A stretch of 64,000 nucleotides of DNA, taken from positions 186,001-250,000 of the forward strand of contig NZ_JAAUVI010000001.1 in assembly GCF_021352225.1 (NCBI RefSeq), given 5' to 3'. Under the pieces are notes generated by a model, which ran no database searches, had not been told where the DNA came from, and saw nothing but the letters and a program-made list of their open reading frames with translations. Numbering within the stretch: position 1 is the stretch's first letter; each line of letters starts with the position of its first letter. This document shows positions 6,270 through 16,200 of this stretch, piece after piece. The translations under genes were made by a program, and so were the position numbers. Origin of the DNA: Methylobacterium sp. C25 (GTDB lineage Bacteria; Pseudomonadota; Alphaproteobacteria; Rhizobiales; Beijerinckiaceae).

Positions 6270-8960
6270 TCATAGTCTTAGCGTCACCTTCATCACACTC
6301 GGATCGTCGGGATCGGCCTTCGCCTCGAACCCCAGCCGCCGGCACACCGCCAGCATCGCCCGGTTCTCCGTCAGCACCGTGCCTTCGACCCTCTCGATCC
6401 CTTCGGCTTTCGCCCAGTCCAGCATGAGCCGCATCAGCGCGTAGCCCAGCCCCACGCCCTTGATGTCCGAGCGGACCAGGATGCCGAACTCGCCGCTCTC
6501 GTGGTTGGCGTCGGCATGGAGCCGCACCGCGCCGAGCATCTGTTCGGTGTTCGCATCGATGGCCACGAAGGCGATGGCGCGGGCGTAGTCGAGCTGGGTC
6601 AGGCGGGCGAGGAAGGCGTGGCTGAAGTGCTTCATCGGAGTGAAGAAGCGCAGGCGCACGTCCTCCGGATCGATCTCGGCGAAGAAGGCCGCGAACAGCC
6701 CCTCATCCTCGGGGCGCACCGGGCGCACCTGGATGGCGCGACCCTTCAGCGTCATCAGGCGATCCCACTCCACCGGATAGGGGCGGATCGCCAGTCGTGA
6801 CTGCTTCGCCTGAAAAGCCTTCGGTCCGAGATCCGGATCGCGCCAGACACGCACCCGCCCGTCGAGGCCGAGGACACCGTCGGCATCGGCCAGCAGCGGA
6901 TTGATGTCGAGCTCGCGCACCTCAGGCAGGTCGATGGCGATCTGCGAGAGTTTGACCAGGACCAGGGCGATGGCATCGACATCCGCCGCCGGCACGTCAC
7001 GGTAGGCGGCCAGCCGGCGAGCGACTCGGGTGCGCGCGATCTGGTCGGCTGCCAATCGCAGGTCGAGGGGCGGCAGGCCGAGCGCCCGGTCGTCGATCAC
7101 CTCGACGGCAGTGCCGCCGCGGCCGAACACCACCACCGGGCCGAAGGTCGGGTCCTCCGCGAGGCCGGCGATCAGCTCCCGGCGCGCGCCGCGCGGCACC
7201 ATGGCCTGCACGGCGAAGCCCGTGATGCGGGCTTCGGGCTGCAGGGCGCGCACACGGGCGACCATGCGGGTCGCGGCCTCGCGCACGTCGGCCTCCGAGG
7301 TGAGGCCGAGACGCACGCCGCCGACATCCGTCTTGTGCACGATGTCCGGCGAGACGAGCTTCAGCGCGACGGGCTGGCCCTGCGCGATCATCGGCCAGGC
7401 GGCCTCGGCGGCGTGCTCGCCATCCGGCGCCAGGAGGCAGGGCTGCATCGGGATGCCGTAGGCCGCGAGCAGCGCCTTCACCGAGAGCGGATCGAGCCAG
7501 CTCTGGCCGCCGACCAGGGCCTGTTCGACGATGGCGCGGGCCGCCGCGACGTCCGGCCTGAAATCCTGCGGCAGGGAGGCCGGAGTGCGCATCAGGTCGT
7601 CCTGCGCCTCGCGGTAACGCACCACATGCAGAAAGCCGTCGACCGCATCGGCATCCGTCGGAAAGAGGGGGATGCCGGCCTTGGCGAGAACCGCCGTCGC
7701 GGCCGGGCTCTCGCCCACGGAGACCGCATAAACCGGCTTCTTGCGGCCCCCGTCCGGCCGCACGGCCGTAACCGCGGCGGCGATGGCCTCGGCCGTCTCG
7801 TGGGCCCGGGCGCGGGCGGTGGGGACGTGAATGACGAGGAGTGCGTCGTTCTCGCGCGCGGCGAGCAGCGGCTTCAGCCCTGCGGCATAATCCTTCGCCT
7901 CGGCATCGACGCCGAGATCGATCGGGTTCTTCGAGGCGCCGTGACGGATGCCGTCGAGCGCCGCGAGCGTCTCGGGCGCACAGTCTGCCGCAACGCCGCC
8001 CTGTTCGGCCAGCCGGTCGGCCGCGAGCGCGCCGATGCCGCGGCCGTTGGCGACGATCATCAGCCGTCGCCCGGGAAACGGCCGCTGCCTGCGTAGGGTC
8101 TCGGCGGCGGAGAACATCTCGTCCAGCGTGTCCACCGAGAGCAGGCCGGCCCGGCGCAGGGCCGCCGCATAGACCGCATCGGGCCGGGCGAGCGCGCCGG
8201 TATGGGTCTGCGGCGTCTCCTCCTGCGGCTCGTGGCGCCCGGTGCGCAGGACCACCACCGGCTTGACCCGCGCCGCCGCCCTCGCCGCCGACAGGAACTT
8301 TCGCGCGTCCTCGATGCGGTGGAGCGAGAGCAGGATCGCCCGGGTGTGGAGATCGGCCGCAAAGTGGTCGAGCGCGTCGGCCACGTCGACATCGGCCGAG
8401 CGGCCCACGGTGAGGATCGCGGAAAAACCGACCTCGCGGCGATGGGCCCAGGCCGCGATGGCCGAGGCCACGGTGCCCGATTGGGTGACCAGCGCGAGAT
8501 CTCCCGCGAGCGGCGGATGCGCCAGCAATGTCGCGTTGAGCTTTCGCCCCGGCACGGCCAGGCCGATGCTGTCGGGTCCGAGCAGGCGGAGGCTGTGTTC
8601 CCGCGCCGCCCGCCGGGCCACGCCGATCGGCGCCTCCTCGCCCCGGCCGAGATGCGCCGACAGCACCGCCGCCGCCGCGGCCCCGCACTGCCCCGCCTCG
8701 GCGACGATCCCCGGCACCGTCTCCGGCGGGGTCGCGATCAGCACGAGATCCGGCGTCTCGGGCAGACTCGCGAGGTTCGGAAAACAGGGCAGGCCGTCGA
8801 TGGTGTCGTAGTTCCGGTTCACCGGCCGGATCGGGCCATCGAACCCGCCGGCGCGCAGCGAGTCGATCACCGCCCGGCCGACCGATCCCTCGCGCTCGCC
8901 CGCCCCGACGATGGCGATGCTGCGCGGGGCGAGCATGGTCGCGAATCCGTAGGTGCTCAT
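6270..8960 (-). CDS. Pat-type protein lysine acetyltransferase (acyl-CoA synthetase-like plus GNAT)
   Basis: The 896-residue protein has the Pat/PatZ (YfiQ) layout. An N-terminal CoA-binding domain (about 1-130; IAIVGAGEREGSVG) is followed by succinyl-CoA-synthetase-like domains (about 140-460), an ATP-grasp domain (about 480-700) and a C-terminal GNAT domain (about 735-895). The GNAT motif is DIKGVGLGYALM. Family members acetylate lysines of acyl-CoA synthetases such as Acs and turn them off. The position normally holding the phosphorylated histidine of NDP-forming acyl-CoA synthetases reads THTGAL, with His253 present. Enterobacterial Pat is described as having lost that residue. The gene stands alone. 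The ribosome site is weak, but the ATG at 8958-8960 begins a typical N-terminus. Confidence 0.88.
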   Translation of the reverse strand: MSTYGFATMLAPRSIAIVGAGEREGSVGRAVIDSLRAGGFDGPIRPVNRNYDTIDGLPCFPNLASLPETPDLVLIATPPETVPGIVAEAGQCGAAAAAVLSAHLGRGEEAPIGVARRAAREHSLRLLGPDSIGLAVPGRKLNATLLAHPPLAGDLALVTQSGTVASAIAAWAHRREVGFSAILTVGRSADVDVADALDHFAADLHTRAILLSLHRIEDARKFLSAARAAARVKPVVVLRTGRHEPQEETPQTHTGALARPDAVYAAALRRAGLLSVDTLDEMFSAAETLRRQRPFPGRRLMIVANGRGIGALAADRLAEQGGVAADCAPETLAALDGIRHGASKNPIDLGVDAEAKDYAAGLKPLLAARENDALLVIHVPTARARAHETAEAIAAAVTAVRPDGGRKKPVYAVSVGESPAATAVLAKAGIPLFPTDADAVDGFLHVVRYREAQDDLMRTPASLPQDFRPDVAAARAIVEQALVGGQSWLDPLSVKALLAAYGIPMQPCLLAPDGEHAAEAAWPMIAQGQPVALKLVSPDIVHKTDVGGVRLGLTSEADVREAATRMVARVRALQPEARITGFAVQAMVPRGARRELIAGLAEDPTFGPVVVFGRGGTAVEVIDDRALGLPPLDLRLAADQIARTRVARRLAAYRDVPAADVDAIALVLVKLSQIAIDLPEVRELDINPLLADADGVLGLDGRVRVWRDPDLGPKAFQAKQSRLAIRPYPVEWDRLMTLKGRAIQVRPVRPEDEGLFAAFFAEIDPEDVRLRFFTPMKHFSHAFLARLTQLDYARAIAFVAIDANTEQMLGAVRLHADANHESGEFGILVRSDIKGVGLGYALMRLMLDWAKAEGIERVEGTVLTENRAMLAVCRRLGFEAKADPDDPSVMKVTLRL

Positions 8961-9387
8961 GAGCTGGCTCGGATGCTCGCGCAGAACATGATCCCGGTGA
9001 TCGCAATCACGCCGCCAGGATCACCGAAACGGGACGCCGGAGCAGTACCAGCCTTTCATGGCTTTTGAACCCCCGCGCCGCCTTTCGCGATGATGAGAAG
9101 CGCGAGATCGCAAGTATCGAGCGGAACGGCGCCAGTGTCCGGAGGCGTCGACAATAGAAAATCAATCATTCTAAATATTGGATCTCCTCGGATCGCTCTA
9201 TCGCCCCCTGCCGGGAGCGAGATAGGCGCAATCTGCGGCGGCGTTCCGCGTGTCGGAGGGTCTCCGTCCACAGGACTTTGCCGGGTACGTGCCTTCTACC
9301 GCCCGGCATTAGGGGTCGGACAATCTCGATCCGGCACCCTGCATTTGCTCGCGTTCGGAGAGCGTCCAGAAACCCTTGTCGACACCG
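8961..9387. other. Divergent intergenic region
   Basis: This gap lies between two divergent genes. An AT-rich island at about 9155-9185 contrasts with the GC-rich surroundings and is the best place for promoters. Open frames crossing it have no family features. Nothing else is recognised. Confidence 0.4.
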
Positions 9388-10161
9388 ATGTCCGCGCGCT
9401 CGAAGACGGTCACACACCTGTTCTGGACCTTCGTCGTCGGGGGCGCGGCAGCACTCGCCTATGGGCGGCCGGCGCTGATCGCAACCGGCCTGGGGATCGC
9501 CGCCGTCTTGCTCTATCGCCTTGACCGGCCACGCAGATTTCGCGCCCTTGTGCGCCGGACCGCCCGTCGCCACGCTCGCATCCTGGCATTGCGCCGACGC
9601 CAGGAACGTTTCGTGGACGCCTACGGCAATACTGTCGAGGATGGCTGGCTGCGCGAGCGCGAATACTTCATCGAGCGCACGATCCTGCCACGCCTCGAGC
9701 AGTTCGGCTTCTCCGATTACATCGATCCGCGCTGGGACCAGATGATCGCCATCGTCGAGGCCGTGGCAGTCTCCGTGCAACTGCCCGACGAGACGGAAAT
9801 GCCTGAAGACGGAGTGGCTTACGAGCGCTTCTGCGCCGGCCTGCTCACTCAGGCCGGCTGGCATGCGCGGCCGACCCAGGCCAGCGGCGACCAAGGGGCC
9901 GACGTCATCGCCGAGGCCGCCGGCACCCGCCTCGTCGTCCAATGCAAGCGCTACGGAAAGCCCGTGGGCAACGCCGCCGTGCAGGAAGTCGCAGCCGCAG
10001 CCCGACACTGGTCGGCCGACATGGCGGCCGTCGTCTCCAATGCCGGTTTCACCCCTGCCGCGCGAAAGCTCGCCGCGACCACCGGCGTCCAGCTCCTCCA
10101 CCACGACGATCTCGCGGGCCTGCGCCCGATGCAATCCGCCAGCCGGCGCCTACCCGCCTGA
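9388..10161 (+). CDS. Membrane-anchored Mrr-type restriction endonuclease-like protein
   Basis: This is a protein of about 257 residues; a TTG four codons upstream (9376) is an alternative start. Two hydrophobic segments near the N-terminus (about 8-40; FWTFVVGGAAALAYG and ALIATGLGIAAVLLY) are followed by a basic linker. From about residue 140 there is an Mrr_cat-like PD-(D/E)xK nuclease fold: YERFCAGLLTQAGW, then SGDQGADVIAE and LVVQCKRY, giving the Asp and the Gln-Cys-Lys catalytic trio, and AVQEV. Mrr enzymes cut modified DNA, but membrane-tethered relatives are widespread and mostly uncharacterised. No methyltransferase or other restriction subunit is adjacent, so it need not be a defence enzyme. 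Its 3' end overlaps zwf by 12 bases, tail to tail. Confidence 0.8.
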   Translation: MSARSKTVTHLFWTFVVGGAAALAYGRPALIATGLGIAAVLLYRLDRPRRFRALVRRTARRHARILALRRRQERFVDAYGNTVEDGWLREREYFIERTILPRLEQFGFSDYIDPRWDQMIAIVEAVAVSVQLPDETEMPEDGVAYERFCAGLLTQAGWHARPTQASGDQGADVIAEAAGTRLVVQCKRYGKPVGNAAVQEVAAAARHWSADMAAVVSNAGFTPAARKLAATTGVQLLHHDDLAGLRPMQSASRRLPA

Positions 10162-11688
10162 TTTGTCGACGGTTTTTCCGGGCAGCGGCAGCCATGAGCG
10201 CCCGCCGCGCGCCAGCAGGTCGTCGGCTCCTTTCGGCCCGTCGCTACCCGCAGGATAGAACTCTACCGGAGCCTCCTTCCAGGCCTTCAGCAACGGATCC
10301 ACCGCGGCCCAGCCGGCTTCGATGTTGTCGGCACGCTGGAACAGAGTGGCGTCGCCGATCATGCAGTCGTAGAGCAGGGTCTCGTAGCCGACATTCGGCT
10401 TCTCGTCGAAGAAGTCCTTATAACGAAACGCGTTTTCGACCGTGCCGAGCCGCATCTGTGGCCCGGGGGCCTTGACGTTGATCTCGGTGGTCTCGCCGGG
10501 TTCCGGTGCGATCCGGATGCGCATGACGTTCTGCGCGATCTCTTCGACAGGCGTGTCGCGAAATAGCCGATAAGGCGCCGGCTTGAAGTGGATCGCGATC
10601 TCGGTGAGGCGGCCGGCCAGCCGCTTACCGGTGCGCACGTAGAACGGCACGCCGGCCCAGCGCCAATTCTCGATCTCGAGCTTCAGGGCGGCGTAGGTCT
10701 CAGTGTTCGAGTTCGCATCGACATTCGGCTCGTCGCGATAAGCGGGAACATCCTTGCCGAGCTCGACGCCAGCCGTGTACTGGCCGTGCACCGCATCCTC
10801 CGGCCGGATCGGCTTAACTGCCTCGGCGAGCTTTGCTTTCTCCGTGCGAACAGCCTCCGCATCGAACGAGTTCGGCGGCTCCATCGCCACCATGCAGAGC
10901 AGCTGGAACATGTGGTTCGGCACCATGTCCCGCAGCGCGCCGGTTGCCTCGTAGAAGGAACCACGCTTCTCGACGCCGACAGTCTCGGCCGCGGTGATCT
11001 GCACGTGGTCCACGTATTCGTGCCGCCAAAGCGGTTCGAAGATTCCGTTGGCGAAACGGATCGCCATCATCGACTGCACCGTCTCTTTCCCAAGGAAGTG
11101 GTCGATCCGGTAGAACTGGCTCTCGTCAGCCTGCTTCAGGATGCGGGCATTCAGCGCTTGCGCAGAAGCGAGGTCGTGGCCGAAGGGCTTCTCGATCACG
11201 ACGCGGCGGAAACGGTCGTCGCCCTGCTTGAGCAGCCCGGCCTGTCCGAGACCATCGACGATCGCCCCGAAGAACCGAGCCGCGACAGCGAGATAGAAGA
11301 CAGCGCTACCCTGGAGGTGCTGGCCGAGCGCCTTATAGGTTTCGTCCTTCTCGAAGTCGCCCTGCACGAAATGCAGCCGGTCGCGGATAAAGCTCCACTG
11401 GGCCTCTTCGATATGATCGGTGTGGAACTCGCCGGACTTGTCCTTGGCGAAGGACTGCATCGTCTCGGTGAGGTCCTTGCGCCAGCCCTCGTCCGTATTC
11501 TCGTTGTGGTCGACGCCGATGATCGTGAGATCGTTCGAGAGCAAGCCGCTGCCGGCGAGATTGTAGAGCGCCGGCATCAGCAGCCGTTTGGTCAGGTCGC
11601 CGCTCGCACCGAAAATCACGAGGGCGCAGGGAGGAGCCGGCTCGGCGCCCGGTGCGCTACCCTTCTTCGGCGAGACCTGATCGCCCAT
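10150..11688 (-). CDS. zwf: Glucose-6-phosphate 1-dehydrogenase
   Basis: The start is set at the ATG at 11686-11688 with GGAG eight bases upstream, giving 512 residues, the family norm. The NADP-binding turn GASGDLTKR is at 27-35, EKPFGHD at about 166-172 and the substrate signature RIDHFLGKE at 194-202 with His197 and Lys201. The enzyme oxidises glucose 6-phosphate to 6-phosphogluconolactone, feeding the pentose phosphate or Entner-Doudoroff pathway and making NADPH. The usual partners pgl and edd are not adjacent. The upstream neighbour, 102 bases away on the same strand, is the outer-membrane efflux gene, so read-through is possible. The 3' end overlaps the nuclease gene in convergent orientation. 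Confidence 0.95.
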   Translation of the reverse strand: MGDQVSPKKGSAPGAEPAPPCALVIFGASGDLTKRLLMPALYNLAGSGLLSNDLTIIGVDHNENTDEGWRKDLTETMQSFAKDKSGEFHTDHIEEAQWSFIRDRLHFVQGDFEKDETYKALGQHLQGSAVFYLAVAARFFGAIVDGLGQAGLLKQGDDRFRRVVIEKPFGHDLASAQALNARILKQADESQFYRIDHFLGKETVQSMMAIRFANGIFEPLWRHEYVDHVQITAAETVGVEKRGSFYEATGALRDMVPNHMFQLLCMVAMEPPNSFDAEAVRTEKAKLAEAVKPIRPEDAVHGQYTAGVELGKDVPAYRDEPNVDANSNTETYAALKLEIENWRWAGVPFYVRTGKRLAGRLTEIAIHFKPAPYRLFRDTPVEEIAQNVMRIRIAPEPGETTEINVKAPGPQMRLGTVENAFRYKDFFDEKPNVGYETLLYDCMIGDATLFQRADNIEAGWAAVDPLLKAWKEAPVEFYPAGSDGPKGADDLLARGGRSWLPLPGKTVDKSGG

Positions 11689-11790
11689 CACAATCGCTCC
11701 GAATGACGCAGCGCAACGCGGCAGCGGCGGATCAACCGGTCGGCACCCGTGGCGTTCCATGCCCCGCGCGCCGATGCGACCGGCGCAGTG

Positions 11791-13296
11791 TCACTCCTCG
11801 GTGCGCAGGGCCTGGCCGTGATCGACCGGAAGGTCGAGCGCTTTGTCCTTCAGCTCCTCGCCCGTCGGAAGGGAGCGGGCATCCCAGCCGCCGCCGATGG
11901 CGCGGATCAGGTCGACCGCCGTGGTGAAGCGGCTGAGCTTCACCTGCAGCGCGGCGACTTGGTTGCTCACCTGCAGCGCCTGCGCGGTGACGACCGTCGT
12001 GTAGTTCTGCGTGCCGGCGCGGTATTCGTTGAGGGTGATCTCAACGGCCTTGCGGGCGGAGACCACAGCCTCGTCCTGCTTGGCCTGCTGGCGGGCCAGG
12101 ATACGCACACCCGAGAGGTCGTTTTCGACTTCGCCGAAAGCCGTGAGCACGGTTTGACGATAGGTCGCCACGGCCGCGTCGTAGCCAGCGCGGGCCGACT
12201 GGACCGCCGCGCTGCGCGCGCCCCCGTCGAACAGAACTTCGCTGCCAGCCGCGGCCACCGACCAGACCGTGTTCGTCGCCGAGAAAATGCCGTCGCGGGT
12301 CAGGCCCGCGAAGCCGCCAGAGGCGGAGAGCGTCACCGTCGGAAAGAAGGCCGCGACAGCGACGCCGATCTGCTCGCTCTGCGCCTGGACCAGGCGCTCG
12401 GCCTGGGCAACGTCGGGGCGTCGCTCCAGCAACTCCGAAGGGACGCCCACCGGCACCGAGGGCGGGCGTTCCGCAAGCCGCCCGATCGGGATGTTAAGCT
12501 CGGAAGGCGGGCGGCCGATCAGCGTGGCGAGCGCATGCTCGTACACGGCGCGCTGAACATCGGTGGCGATGACCGCCGCCTCTGTCGTCTGAAGCTGTGT
12601 CTGCGCCGTGATCACGTCGGAGCGCGCGGCGACACCGGCATTGTACTGGTTCTCGGCGATGCCAAGGCTGCGCTTGTAGCCCTCCACATTCTCCTGGAGG
12701 ACCTTCTTCAGCGTGTCCTGGTAGCGGAGCTGCAGGTAGGTCGTGGCGAGTTCCGCCTGGATCCCGAGCCGCACCAGGCCGATATCGGCCGCCGAGGCTT
12801 GGGCGCTGGCGACGTCGCTCTCGAGTTGGCGCCGAATCCGACCGAACAGATCGGGCTCCCAGGTGGCCTGACCCTGCAGTTGATAGCTAGTCCGCTCGGA
12901 GCCGGACGAGCGGGCGCGGGTGATCGTCGGCGCGCCGATAACCGTCGGGAAGAGCGCGGCACGGGACTGCGCGACGAGGGCGCGTGCCTGCGAATAGTTG
13001 GCAACGGTCGCCCGGAGGTTCTGGTTGTCGACATCGACGAGCCGCATGAGGCGGTCGAGGGTCGGATCGCGGAACACCCGCCACCAATCACCGCGGACGG
13101 CGCCGTCATTTGGCTGCGCCGGCCGCCAGCCCTTCTTCTTCTGGACCCAGGCGACACTGTCCTCGCGCGTTCCACCCTCCTTGAACCCGAGCGGGGTCTC
13201 GACGGAGGGGCGTGCGTAATCGGGACCGACGAGGCAGCCCGAGGTCGAGGCGGCCACGGTGAGGGCCGCCGCCATGCGGATGAGCTTGAGGGACAT
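11791..13296 (-). CDS. RND efflux outer-membrane factor, NodT-type lipoprotein
   Basis: The start is the ATG at 13294-13296, which overlaps the TGA of the upstream pump gene by one base, so translation is probably coupled. The 501-residue protein has a lipoprotein signal ending in AASTSGC with Cys21, then CLVGPDYARP, the hallmark of the NodT/OprM family. Two outer-membrane-efflux repeats of long helices follow (about 70-270 and 280-470). It forms a trimeric channel that carries drugs or metabolites from the pump complex across the outer membrane. It is the last gene of the four-gene operon starting at 21360. Substrate unknown. Confidence 0.92.
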   Translation of the reverse strand: MSLKLIRMAAALTVAASTSGCLVGPDYARPSVETPLGFKEGGTREDSVAWVQKKKGWRPAQPNDGAVRGDWWRVFRDPTLDRLMRLVDVDNQNLRATVANYSQARALVAQSRAALFPTVIGAPTITRARSSGSERTSYQLQGQATWEPDLFGRIRRQLESDVASAQASAADIGLVRLGIQAELATTYLQLRYQDTLKKVLQENVEGYKRSLGIAENQYNAGVAARSDVITAQTQLQTTEAAVIATDVQRAVYEHALATLIGRPPSELNIPIGRLAERPPSVPVGVPSELLERRPDVAQAERLVQAQSEQIGVAVAAFFPTVTLSASGGFAGLTRDGIFSATNTVWSVAAAGSEVLFDGGARSAAVQSARAGYDAAVATYRQTVLTAFGEVENDLSGVRILARQQAKQDEAVVSARKAVEITLNEYRAGTQNYTTVVTAQALQVSNQVAALQVKLSRFTTAVDLIRAIGGGWDARSLPTGEELKDKALDLPVDHGQALRTEE

Positions 13297-16200
13297 CACT
13301 CGGCCGGGATCGGAGCCGCGCCGCCGCCCGTCCGTCTCCTGCGCCGGTTCAGCGCCCAAAGGCGCAGCCGGTCGAGGTAAAGGTAGACGACGGGGGTCGT
13401 GTAGAGGGTCAGGATCTGGCTCACGATGAGGCCGCCGACGATCGCGATACCGAGAGGATGGCGGAGCTCCGCGCCCTCCCCCATCGCCAGCACCAGCGGC
13501 GCGGCGCCGAGAAGCGCGGCCGCCGTTGTCATCATGATGGGCCGGAAGCGCAAGAGGCAGGCCTCATAGATCGCATCGGCCGGCGCAACGCCGCGCGTGC
13601 GTTCGGCATCAAGGGCGAAATCGATCATCAGAATCGCGTTCTTCTTCACGATGCCGATCAGCAGGAAGACGGCGATGAGTGCGATCAGCGTGAACTCGGT
13701 ACCGGTGGCGAGCAACGCCAATACGGCGCCGATCCCCGCCGAGGGCAGCGTCGAGAGAATCGTGATCGGGTGGATGTAGCTCTCGTAGAGGATCCCGAGC
13801 ACCGCGTAGACTGCGAGCAGCGCGCCGAGGATCAGCAACGGCTGGCGCGAAGCCGAATCCTGGTAGTTCTTGGCGGCGCCTGCGAACTCGCCGTGAATGG
13901 TGGCCGGCATGCGCAGCTCGGTCATCACCTTCTCGATCGCCGCGGTAGCGTCTGAAAGGCTCTTGCCCGGCGCCAGATTGAACGAGACCGTCGTCGCCAC
14001 GAAAAGACCCTGGTGACTGACTTGAACCGGCGCCGTGCCGGTCTCGAAGCGCACAAAGGCCGACAGCGGCACCATCGTCTCCTTGGCGCTCGAGACCGGC
14101 GCGCTGGACGATGCCCCTCCCTTGCTCGCGGCGATCGCGTTGGAGGCGGCGTTACGCGCGGAATCCGAGGCGACCGAGGAGGCCGTGCTGCTGCTCGTCG
14201 ATGTGCCCGATCCCGCTCCGGACGATGCGACAGTCGAGCCGACACTTCCCGCCGGAGCGCCGCCCTGCGTGCCCGAGACCGCCGACGTCGCGCTGCCGAC
14301 GGAGCCCGACGTCGGCGGCGAAGACGAACCGCCAGCGTTCGACGTCGCCGCCGCGCTCGACGGGCCGGTGACGGTGCCAGCCACCGCGTTGGTGGTGGCC
14401 GAGCCGCGCGCGTTGCCGCCCGAGGTCGAGACGTAGATCATCTTCAGTGTCTCGGGGCTCTGGAGATAGCGCGGCGCAATCTCCATCACGACGTGATACT
14501 GGTTCAGAGGGTTGTAGATCGTCGAAACTTGGCGCTGGCCGAAGGCGTCGTAGAGCGTCTGGTCGATCTTGTCGGGCGTGATGCCGTAGCGGTAGGCCGT
14601 CGGCCGGTCGATCACGATCCGGCTCTCCAGGCCGCCCTCCTGCTGGTCGGAGGTCACGTCGGCGAAGAGGTCCGTCTGCTTCTGGAGTTCCGTCACGAGC
14701 TTCGGCGCCCAGGCATAGAGCTCGTCAGCCGAATCGGCCTGAAGCGCGTATTGATACTGTGCGAAGCTCTGCCGCCCGCCCATCTTCAGGTCCTGCCGGG
14801 CGAAGAGAAACAGTCTCGCCCCCGCAACCTGCGAAAGCTTCGGCCTCAACCGCGCCATCACCGTCTCGATCGGCGGGCGCTCCCCCAGCGGCTTCAGGCC
14901 CACGAAGACGTTGGCCGAATTGGTCCCGCGTCCACCCGTGAAGCCCACGATGCTCTCGACGGCGGGATCGGCCTGCACAATGGCACTCGCGCGCGTCAGC
15001 TTCTCCTTCATGGACTGGAACGAGATGCGCTGGTCGGCCTGAACGCCACCCATGAGCTGCCCGGTATCCTGCTCCGGAAAGAAGCCTTTCGGTACGATCA
15101 CGTAGAGGTAGACGTTGAGCCCGATCGTCACGAACACGCTGAGCAGCACGAGGCGGCGATGGCGCAGGGCGAAGCCGAGCGAGCGCTCATAGCCGCGCAG
15201 CAAGCCGTCGAACCCCCCTTCCAGCATCCTGACGAAAAGGTTGGGGCGCTTGGACTTTGCCGGATGACCGTGCGGCTTGAGGAAGCGTGCACACATCATC
15301 GGCGTCGTGGTCAGCGAGACCACGAGCGAAATCAGGATCGCCAGCGAGAGCGTGACCGCGAATTCCCGAAAGAGCCGGCCGACAATGCCGCCCATCATGA
15401 GGATCGGCAGAAACACCGCGACGAGCGACAGGCTCATCGAGATTACGGTGAAGCCGACCTCGCGCGCGCCGAGCAACGCCGCCTCCATCCGCGGCTTCCC
15501 GGCTTCGATGTGCCGCTGGATGTTCTCGAGGACTACGATGGCGTCGTCGACAACGAAGCCGGTCGCGATGATCAGCGCCATCAGCGACAGGATGTTGAGC
15601 GAGAAGCCGCAGAGATACATCGCGGCGAAGGTACCGATGATCGAGATCGGCACGGCCACCGCCGGGATCATGGTCGCGTGTCCCGAGCGCAGAAACACGA
15701 ACACGACCAGGATCACGAGAACGACGGCGATGATCAGCGTCTCTTCGGTCTCCTTCAGGGAAGCCCGGATCGTCGCCGACCGATCGCCGGAAATGTTGAG
15801 GTCGATATCGCCTGGAAGCGCGGCCTGAATCTGCGGGATCGCCTCCTTCACCCGCTTCACCGTCTCGACGACGTTGGAGTTCGGCTGCTTGTATATGAAC
15901 AGGATGACGCCGGGCTTGCCGTTGACGAGGCCGAGGTTGCGCTTGTCCTCGACGGAATCCTCGACCGCACCGACATCAGTTAGCCGCACGCCCGCACCGT
16001 TGCGGTAGGCGACGACGATGTCGCGATAATCGGCGGCCTTTCGCCCCTGGTCGTTGGCATAGAGCTGGTAGCGGCGGTCGCCTGCGGTCACGTCGCCCTT
16101 GGGCGAGTTCGCGTTGGCGGAGGCCAGCGCCGCGCGAATGCCCTCCAGGCCGATGCCGTAGTTGAACAGGGCAGTCGGATCGAGCTCGACGCGCACGGCC

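Noticed and set aside
6997..9006. 669-residue minus-strand open frame within the Pat-like gene
   Set aside because: It is a shifted-frame shadow of the 896-residue gene: Gly/Arg-rich, low complexity, no domain pattern, and the correct frame has clear CoA-binding and GNAT motifs.
9388..10161. Mrr-like gene as part of a restriction-modification or defence island
   Set aside because: No methylase, helicase, toxin or phage-related gene lies within several kilobases; neighbours are metabolic genes.
14085..14430. Insertion in the RND pump read as a frameshift or repeat-expansion artefact
   Set aside because: Both flanks stay in the same frame with normal pump sequence, and the insert is varied rather than a strict repeat; kept as a finding instead.
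14013..15983. 656-residue plus-strand open frame opposite the RND pump
   Set aside because: It is antisense shadow of a GC-rich gene, Arg/His-rich with no recognisable domain; the minus strand holds a pump with all family motifs.
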